DNA of 13,376 nt, taken from Rodentolepis nana (lineage: Eukaryota > Platyhelminthes > Cestoda > Cyclophyllidea > Hymenolepididae). Position numbers and translations under genes: made by a program. Shown piece by piece: positions 1-6,861 of this stretch (its first letter is position 1; every line of letters starts with the position of its first letter). The DNA is taken from the NCBI GenBank assembly GCA_900617975.1, contig UZAE01001435.1, positions 1 to 13,376 on the forward strand, given 5' to 3'. Under the pieces are notes generated by a model, which did no database searches, was not told where the DNA came from, and was given only the letters and a program-made list of their open reading frames with translations.

Positions 1-240
1 GTGACAAAAAGTAGAGAGGGGAAACAGAAGAGTGATTCATAGATGTAAAAGAGACAGACAGACACAAAGGCATACAAAAGGTAAGATGAGTACTGTGAAA
101 GGGGTCGAATATGGCAAATAGTCGGGCCATAGTAGTTTGAAGTCAGAAGTCAACTGCCGATCAATAGACCTTTTTGCCCTTATTAGTATACGTTGTCCAG
201 AGTGCACCACGTGGAGGTAAGTCTATTACGCACCCCACTT
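1..240 (+). mobile_element. Dispersed repeat family, copy A (cut by the window start)
   Basis: This is the first of three copies of a roughly 320-bp repeat. It shares with copies B and C the blocks around AGAGTGATTCATAGATGTAA, GTAGTTTGAAGTCAGAAGTC, GTATACGTTG and CACCACGTGGAGGTAAGTCT, and ends near CACCCCACTT. Its left part lies outside the window. The reverse strand of its right end reads as a short open frame (I-D-L-P-P-R-G then W-x-T-Y-T) that copy C also has, but all three copies are short and broken by stops, so a protein is unlikely. The orientation given is only that of the strand shared with copy B. The family is not one I recognise by name. A non-autonomous element is inferred from copy number and flanks, not from any enzyme gene. 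Confidence 0.75.
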
Positions 241-289
241 TGGTTGAAGAAAGAGAGTTATAAATGCTACTTTCAATACAATTAAGATT

Positions 290-668
290 TGTAGGAACGT
301 CATCACTTGATGCGTCATCGCATACCTGCACGCCAGGATTGGGAGATGCGGCCGTACAACTCTGTGTGCAGGGACCGTACAAACAATGACCAATCATCAA
401 CCTCTGTTTAACCTAATCCCAGTGCAAACAGTGGCCAATCATTAGCCTCTGTTTAATCTAATCCGCCATCCTGATCATGATTAAGCTCCCTGTGTGTACA
501 CTTTACTCACAAGACACTTACTGAATAAACGTGTTCCGTGCCGTACGTCTGTTTCCTTCATAGCTGGGATATAGCCTAGCTAGTTCTGGGAGTCTAGCTA
601 GATGTAGGAGAATCTGCCATTGTGATTTCTGGGCCAGTCAGGCTTTACTAGCGTAGCAATCCTCTACA
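290..668 (+). mobile_element. Solo LTR of a probable Gypsy-type retrotransposon (copy 1)
   Basis: The segment begins TGTAGGAACG and ends CTCTACA, giving the TG...CA ends expected of an LTR. It aligns along its whole length with 12887-13214, at roughly 85-90% identity by eye. A poly(A) signal AATAAA lies at 524-529, followed by GT-rich DNA, as in the R region of an LTR. It is about 50 bp longer than the other copy, mostly because of a 45-bp tandem duplication. The flanking bases GATT (286-289) and AATT (669-672) match at three of four positions and may be a worn 4-bp target-site duplication. No tRNA primer-binding site follows it, and no gag or pol frame is present, so it is a solo LTR. Assignment to the Gypsy (Ty3) group rests only on the 4-bp duplication and TG...CA ends and is tentative. 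Confidence 0.75.
380..465 (+). repeat. 45-bp tandem duplication inside LTR copy 1
   Basis: Two adjacent units start at 380 (CAAACAATGACCAATCATCA) and 425 (CAAACAGTGGCCAATCATTA). Both run to a TTTAA(C/T)CTAATCC end and differ at about seven positions. LTR copy 2 has a single unit, most like the first. The units contain CCAAT boxes, so the duplication doubles a possible promoter element in the upstream part of the LTR. Confidence 0.8.
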
Positions 669-1758
669 AATTCCAATGAATAATTTACATTGAAAATCAA
701 TGCGTTCAGACTCCTTGAAATTGCATTAACTTTTGTTAATAAATTGACCGCCAGAAGCATAATTCGTAGGCAATGGAATGATAAAGCAGACCAAATTATA
801 TGGTGGCCAATAGAAACCGGTTATCATCAACACGAATTCATTCTCCACCTTTTGATGGAGGCAGATCTTGGAGTTGTACATTGAAAAGTTGAAGTAAGCA
901 GCCATGAAAGTGGGGAAAATTTGACCACTAAGAGAATTAACGAACTAAAATGTTTTGAGACTGTCCTGATTCCTCGGCCTCTACTTGGTCCACTTCCCCC
1001 AACAACAATTTCTGCCCTTAAATCCATTCTCACGGCTGGAAGTTTAATATTCTACCACTCTTTGGCTAGACTAAGTCCAAAGTTACGAGAATACAGAAGG
1101 TACCGTGTAAAGAGAATTTTTTCTGAAAAACGCGTGGTATTTGTGTACGAATAATGCTAAGATATACGAATATTGATCACTCATGCCTGCTAATCCTCCG
1201 CAAAATTTTATTGAATGCTTAATTGCTTTCTTCTGCAATGGTTAGTATGTCCACTTCAAAGAAGTCAGGGGAGAACTTTATCAAGTGATTGGTTAATGAT
1301 GAATTAATAGCGACGCCTTGTTTGCGCGTTTATCTCATTGCGTTTTTTCATGTGGACGCGCAAATCGATAAGTCGATAATAATTGGACGAGTGCATGTGA
1401 AGCGTATTTGGGAATGAGGCCCAATAAGATAAGCTTAATTTGAGGGAAAAGAGTGTTGCCTAAAGATATTTCACACCATTATTCTTAAAGCTATGTGAAC
1501 CGCCAAATAATTGAAATTCCGCCTTCGAAACCACAGATGGCCAATAGCTGCTCACCGCTCTCACCCACCCCTCCCCTCCTCCACCCTCGAATGATCACAG
1601 AGACAATTTTTGGAGGGGGGTTAGGAGTGCATATAAAGTTTTAGCTGGAGAAGGGGGGGGGGTGTCGGTGAATTTAAAAGTTTATTAAGTTATCGTATTC
1701 TCAAACTATTTTTCTTTTCTCACAAAAATGGCGTGTATCGATTCTATTGGCTAATATC
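669..1758. other. Stretch without a supported gene
   Basis: Only short open frames occur here (the longest about 77 codons, at 921-1154), without a recognisable domain or convincing splice sites. Visible oddities are an 8-bp perfect inverted repeat (TTTGCGCG at 1321-1328 and CGCGCAAA at 1357-1364) followed by two CGATAA units, a TATAAAG sequence near 1632, and a run of ten G at 1653-1662. The TATA-like sequence has no gene downstream of it, so a promoter is not claimed. Confidence 0.6.
1653..1662 (+). repeat. G10 homopolymer run
   Basis: Ten consecutive G, downstream of another G-rich patch near 1613-1622. It is one of several guanine runs in this otherwise AT-rich window (others at 5279-5289, 11205-11214 and 11270-11291). 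Confidence 0.85.
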
Positions 1759-2293
1759 GTTTATTCATTTATTTCAAATGGCAGGCGCCTTGAAAATTAT
1801 CATTAGCCCTTTAGCTGACTTCGGACTTCACAGAGGGGAGAAACATCAAAGTGGGAAAAATTCGAGAGAGAGAGAGCAGAAGAGTGATTCATAGATGTAA
1901 ATAGACAGAAGGGACACAGGTAGAGAAAAGGTAAGATGAGGACTTTCGAAGTGGTCTAACTTGGAATACAGTGGGGTCATGGTAGTTTGAAGTCAGAAGT
2001 CAACTGCCTGTTTATAGACTTTTTTGCCGTATGAGCATGCGTTGCCCAGGATGCACCACATGGAGGTTGTAAGTACACGTTGCCCAGGGTGCACCACGTG
2101 GAGGTATGCCGTTTGAGTATACGTTGCCCATTGGTTTATAGACTTGTTTGCCGTATGAGTATACGTTGCCCGTCAATGGGGTCATGGTAGTTTGAAGTCA
2201 GAAGTCAACTGCCTGTTTATAGACTTTTTTGCCGTATGAGCATGCGTTGCCCAGGATGCACCACATGGAGGTAAGTCTATCGTACACCCCATT
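1759..2293 (+). mobile_element. Dispersed repeat family, copy B (enlarged by internal duplication)
   Basis: It matches copy A in the same orientation and copy C in the opposite one. The match to copy C starts at CAAATGGCAGGCG (from 1775) and ends at CACCCCATT (2293). After subtracting the 205-bp internal duplication its length is about 330 bp, close to the 322 bp of copy C, so it is probably full length. Read on the minus strand, its far end is A-rich with two AATAAA-like words (1759-1778), which would suit the 3' end of a retroposon transcribed in that direction. The flanks GGCTAATATC (1749-1758) and GGTTAATGTG (2294-2303) match at seven of ten positions and could be an aged target-site duplication. 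That reading is inference. A (GA)n tract lies at 1864-1876. Confidence 0.75.
1972..2272 (+). repeat. Perfect 96-bp direct repeat with 205-bp period inside copy B
   Basis: Positions 1972-2067 and 2177-2272 are identical over 96 bp, starting TGGGGTCATGGTAG and ending CACATGGAGGT. The 109 bp between them holds further partial copies of the same right-end sequence. The short unit GCCGTATGAGYATRCGTTGCCC occurs at 2026-2047, 2108-2129 (one change), 2150-2171 and 2231-2252, with a truncated variant near 2069-2084. The perfect identity of the 96-bp units, against much lower identity between copies A, B and C, shows that this rearrangement is far younger than the insertions. Confidence 0.9.
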
Positions 2294-2708
2294 GGTTAAT
2301 GTGATAAAATGTGCTAAGTTAATGGACAAATATAAAGTTTATAGTGAGTTCGATGTTCAGTTAAAATAGCTTAATTAATCAAGTAAATCCAAATTCTTTC
2401 ACTTTGTGAGAGCAGCCCATCGTGACGGTGTGGTCCTCCTTTCCATGATTTTTGAAATATCATCAAATATGTTGATGACGTTAATTTCGTTCACGTATAA
2501 TGTGATCTTAGTCATATCACACCTCTTTGTTTATCTGTTTCTGGCGTTGTAGCGCTCATGTTTTTTCTACTTCTAGTTCTTCTTGAAGATTTTGTTTAAT
2601 AATGGCATTTATTTGTTGCTTTGCAACTTCGCGTCAATGAATTTTAAGAGTTTCATTAACTGTATTTATCTCTTTCACTGTGAAAATCGTATATATTTCT
2701 TCAAATCT
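2294..2708. other. Spacer between the inverted repeat copies B and C
   Basis: AT-rich DNA with no supported gene. It would form the loop if copies B and C paired. A CRE-like TGACGTTA occurs near 2473-2480, with no gene to attach it to. Confidence 0.5.
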
Positions 2709-2718
2709 ATAATACCTC
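2709..2718 (+). repeat. Left half of candidate target-site duplication of copy C
   Basis: ATAATACCTC, identical to 3041-3050. The pair flanks the inverted repeat copy exactly at the edge predicted from its alignment with copy B. Confidence 0.75.
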
Positions 2719-3040
2719 AATCGGGGTGTGCGATAGACTTACCTCCACGTGGTACACCTTGGGCAACGTATACTCGTACGACAAAATTTCTATAAACCGA
2801 AAGTTGACTTTGACCACAAAATACAATGGCCCCACTGTATGTCATATTCTACCAATTCCACAGTATTCATCTCTCTTTTTTTCTCTACTGATGTGTCTGT
2901 CTGTCTCTTACATCTTTGAATCTCCCTTCTGTTACCCCTCTCGGATTTTTCTCACTTTGATGTTCCTCCTCCTCTCTGTGAAGCCCGAAATCAACTAAAG
3001 GATTGATGATGATTATCAAAACGCCTGCCATTTGTTATAG
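2719..3040 (-). mobile_element. Dispersed repeat family, copy C (inverted, with target-site duplication)
   Basis: Its reverse complement aligns with copies A and B from CAAATGGCAGGCG (plus-strand 3034-3022) to CACACCCCGATT (plus-strand 2730-2719). It is flanked by the perfect 10-bp direct repeat ATAATACCTC at 2709-2718 and 3041-3050. The duplication places one edge at AAT|CGGGG, the same point where copy B stops matching, so two copies support that edge independently. No TG...CA ends, long terminal inverted repeats or transposase are present. A duplication of this length without terminal repeats is more like a SINE or LINE-mobilised element than a cut-and-paste transposon, but there is no clear poly(A) tail or RNA polymerase III promoter box. 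Confidence 0.75.
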
Positions 3041-3050
3041 ATAATACCTC
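3041..3050 (+). repeat. Right half of candidate target-site duplication of copy C
   Basis: ATAATACCTC, identical to 2709-2718. A ten-base identity placed at both ends of a repeat copy is unlikely by chance and marks an insertion event. Confidence 0.75.
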
Positions 3051-5278
3051 GCCTAGTAAGTTCTTCATGAGGGACATTGCATCAATCGGTAGGAGTGCAT
3101 ACTATTTAATAGCCTTAGTTTGTCTTTAATTAGACGGGTTAGCATTCCTCAGTGGTGTGCGTAGGTACCAGACCTCGTACCTACTCCATAACTCCACCAG
3201 AGCATTTCCAATGACTAGAGGTCCTCATCGATAATTGAAATACGACTGGAGTTAAATGGGGTTATCACCTATTTACTTTTTACAGTTCCTCTTGAAATCA
3301 ATCGCCTACTGCCATATCACATTCCCACAAAAACCTCTAAATTTTTATCTGTCCACATTAGTGCGTAAATGGTTCGCATACAAGACGTGCATGCAGCTTA
3401 TATGCGCTAGTCTGGCGCATGGTTGCCAACAACAGGGATATGCCAACATCCGCCTTCGGACATTCCGAAGCCATCCTAGTAGACAACGTACTCACATCTC
3501 TCTCTTCCATGACTCCCATCTCTGGTAAGATGGGAACAAGCTCCATCCCTCTTCTAAACCGAGAGGATAGTCGAGGACGATTGTAATTCTTTCATGAAGA
3601 TTGCGCTTACAATGGAGGTATTGTAGTCATATAGCTCCAACAAAGCAGTAGTAGTAACAGTTTAGCCATAGAACCTCTATTGATTTTCTGATCCTCCAAC
3701 AGCTTTACTATCTCTCTCTAGTTTCTTTTTTTCTGGTATTTCTTCTTCTTCAGAAACTCACTCATCGCCTATTCTCCCTCTCAGTACCCATTTTGGCAAA
3801 TAACTCAACAAAGAAATAACACTATATCTTTGTAAAAAAATCCACTTAAAGATGAAAGGTGCATAATTGAACAAGAGATTTACAAATTGAACCTTTGACA
3901 AGCCCCGAGGCAGTCAGTCCGTTAAAAGTGAGCTGTTCCACAATAGAGACACGCAAGGTGCTCCCGTTAGAAGACATATTGGGCTCAAACTCGTATATTT
4001 GCCGTCATCACAAGTATTCTGCGCAAGAAATGACAAGGACTATACGTAACACCAATTTCGAAATTTTCACCACCAACTAAATTCTTATAATCGTTTTTCG
4101 CTAGTAATGGTAATTCGCACGACTTTCGTTAGAGACACAGTGTGGTTTGGTCTCGTATCTACGTATCGTTCAGATCTATAATGAATAATGATACTATAAC
4201 GGGGTAGCTTAACAAAAGTTGTGTGGTATACCAAAGTTCCTCAGTAGAGTCTTTCCAATATTGATCTCCTCGTAAAAGCCAAGGCAATAAAGTTGGTCGG
4301 TCTTCATGTCATCCAGTAAGCGGTGGATATTCACCTTGTTAAGCATGAACTATGACCAATCTGGATCTCTTTGAATGCCTGTGTTAGTTCTGCTTCAGTT
4401 CTTCACGAAGAAGGGAACGCTCCTTCCTTCAAGAAGATCCTGAAGATCGATCAGATTGATTTGAGGGAGTAATATTAAGGGCATTTATTTCTTGGACGGT
4501 TTAGACTGTGCAGATTTCGTCAAAGTGATTACCATTCATCACAAAAGTAGGGAAAATTGTGGCCTGCAAAACCCTTAAATCTCAGGTCCTTCAAGGGAAT
4601 TAACCAAAGCAATTGGCCAGTCTGCTCACTCTGTGTGCGCCAATGTCTACTGAACCTGTTGCCCATGGCGTCCAATTGTGCTTTAAGTGAACTTTGCTCG
4701 CATAGTTGTTCACATTAACTCTAACCTAAACCGACAATTTGGTCTGAGTGATGCATGTTGATCTGCTCCTTAAAGGCACCACTAGCGTCTCCGTTAAAGG
4801 GTTCGCAAAAAAACCTATATTGGATTTGAATATTTGGCCTTTTTGTTCTAGAAATGAGCAGAAAATATGCGCTAATTAAGGCAAAGACTGAAGTCTGAAT
4901 TCGGTGTTTGTGTGACTCATCCTGCCTTTTTTAAACCTCACCACTTTATAATAATAAACAAATACGTGCCTGATGGTGTTCGGAAGCGCGATTTCGCTCT
5001 CGATTTGATGCTAGTTGCCATCAATCCTGCTGGACCTACCCGTCAAATCCACACAATTTAATCGTGATTGATTACCAGTTAACTTGACCTGAGGTTAAGT
5101 CTCCCCCAATCAATATTGCCATTACCGGCCTCTGACGAGTATTAGCAATCACTTTCGTCTGAAAGGTACTTTTTCCAACATTGTGAGAATTCGTTTCCCT
5201 TCTACACCATGCCAAATCCCAATGAGAAATTCCATTACACGTGTCCCAAGAGGAGGTATCGAAATCTGGGATAGGAGA

Positions 5279-5289
5279 GGGGGGGGGGG
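5279..5289 (+). repeat. G11 homopolymer run
   Basis: Eleven consecutive G following GATAGGAGA. Such runs are prone to length variation and sequencing error, so frames crossing this point should not be trusted. Confidence 0.85.
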
Positions 5290-5755
5290 CTGAACGTCGT
5301 TACAGCCGTTCTTGTTCTTTGGTCGTACAATCCTATTTTCGGAGAGAACCACCCGAAACAGCTGAGATATACGAATGCAAAAGGCTGTATCAGTTACTCA
5401 AGGAAAAAAACAAAACAAAAGTTCGTTAACGGAGCCTTGGACACTGTAGCATTGCATACAATGACCCCGCTGGTACTCTCGGTAAGAAGGGGACCACAAT
5501 TTTGCAAAGTATGAACCGGCCAATATCTTTCCACACCATGAAGAAACTAATCAGGAGAGAATTCAATACTTCAAGAAGTAAGGAACTTTGAACCCGAACA
5601 AAGGAGAAGCAGCAGACAGTGGCACTCCCCAACAAAGCCGACTGGCCAAGAATCGAAGCTGTTGTAGGGTTTACACTGCCTGGAGAAGCATCTTCACAGA
5701 ATAGGAGTATACGCTTAGCCAGCATGGTCCCTATGTGACCTACAGTAGGAAATGG

Positions 5756-5770
5756 TATATATATATATAT
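5756..5770. repeat. (TA)n microsatellite
   Basis: Fifteen bases of alternating T and A, a short simple repeat with no visible role. Confidence 0.85.
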
Positions 5771-6254
5771 CATTTCTGCCAAACAGACTTCACTAAAGTT
5801 AATGAAAATGGCAACGAATGTAGAGTAACTATTGTCATATGCTTTGATTATATCAAGAGACCTGAAGCGAGAAATCCAACGACCTTAGCTCCATAGTGAA
5901 GGATGGAGGCAGCCAATGACGGTGGCATTATCTCCAGCAACCCTCCTCTGTTTTGGAGACAACTTGAAGAAATGAGAGCTGTAATTATTTATTCGATGCT
6001 GAATGAAACCGAATTGAATGGAGATTTATCTGGACACACTGGAACCCTATTCGTCGTGTTAATCCAAAACACAGACCAACTAGGACAATCACTGGCCCTC
6101 AGAACTCGAAAAACATTCAAAGTGGACTCAGCGCCCAAAAGTATGGAGAAGCAACATTCAACGAGTGTTGAATCTTATCTAGAAAAAATTAATAGCTAAT
6201 TGTCCCTTATTCATGTTATTTTCGCCTTCGCGAACCCGTTAAACTGCTGAGTCA

Positions 6255-6274
6255 TTTATTTGCTGCCGTTTAAT
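6255..6274 (-). terminator. Candidate poly(A) signals for the minus-strand gene
   Basis: On the minus strand, ATTAAA (6274-6269) is followed by AATAAA (6260-6255). They are the first clear signals of this kind that I see downstream of the stop codon at 6862, and would give a 3' untranslated region of about 600 nt. The assignment rests on position and motif only. Confidence 0.35.
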
Positions 6275-6861
6275 CAATAATATTACTCTTGAGTTCTGGT
6301 GTTTTCGGCGGCAAATTTGTCAACAACACTAATTCAAAGGAAATTATTGTATAATAGACCAAGTTATGTCGAAGAGTCGCCTTAGTGATGTTACCTCCTC
6401 TCTCCCCCCCGAAAGGCACCGAACACGGTTTGCAACCCCCTAAAACAAGAGCACGTCAATCGCCTCGTCACCGGTGCACAAATCGGGAGAATGAGCCCGA
6501 TAGGCCAATTTCCCACAAACTCCAGAAACGCCTGCTCGCATTACAGTAGTAGCTTTCCACATGGATACGCTTTTGCGAAGATTCCACACCCAACCGCACC
6601 CTGTCATTTGTTGGACGCTTCACTCTTACCAAGTGCACACTTAAAATACAGCACAAAAGCGAAAACACTGGATTTGATATCAAGCGACAGCCCTATACGC
6701 GATATAGAAAAAATGCAAGGGCAATAGGGGTGGGGACAGGAGGGAGAGAATAAGAAGTTGGATAAAGTTGGGTTCATCGAATTTGGCCATTCAAATGTGA
6801 TTAAAGGGTTAGGGGGTGAATGAACACATTTCTGAAGGGGAAAATAAGCTTTGGGAAACAA

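Larger units (their letters stand above)
3051..6254. other. Long stretch without a supported gene
   Basis: Both strands carry only short frames. The longest are 5426-5782 on the minus strand (118 codons) and 5903-6199 on the plus strand (98 codons). The latter starts in a good translation context (A at -3, G at +4) but shows no domain, signal peptide or usable splice sites. For DNA of this composition a few frames of such length are expected by chance in 13 kb. About 5150-6200 appears somewhat richer in G and C than its surroundings and could include a decayed coding sequence, but no family could be recognised in any frame. Minor features are a run of eleven G (5279-5289) and a (TA)n tract (5756-5770). 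Confidence 0.55.

Noticed and set aside
110..125. SINE-type RNA polymerase III B box in the dispersed repeat
   Set aside because: GGGGTCGAATATGG in copy A resembles a B box, but copies B and C do not preserve it and no matching A box is present at the right distance.
827..1154. Overlapping plus and minus frames as small genes
   Set aside because: Both are under 80 codons, lack domains, and have no regulatory or splice context.
1759..2293. CRISPR-like array from the repeated 22-bp units
   Set aside because: Spacing is irregular, units are fragments of a transposable repeat, and the genome is eukaryotic.
4250..4460. Possible decayed coding segment on the minus strand
   Set aside because: Fragments in different frames look protein-like, but stops interrupt every frame and no family is recognisable.
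5426..5782. 118-codon minus-strand frame as a gene
   Set aside because: No domain, start context, splice borders or homologous pattern was recognised. The length is within what chance gives in 13 kb of this composition.
5903..6199. 98-codon plus-strand frame as a single-exon gene
   Set aside because: The start context is good but the protein shows no recognisable features, and no promoter or close poly(A) signal was evident. Kept only as a possible relic.
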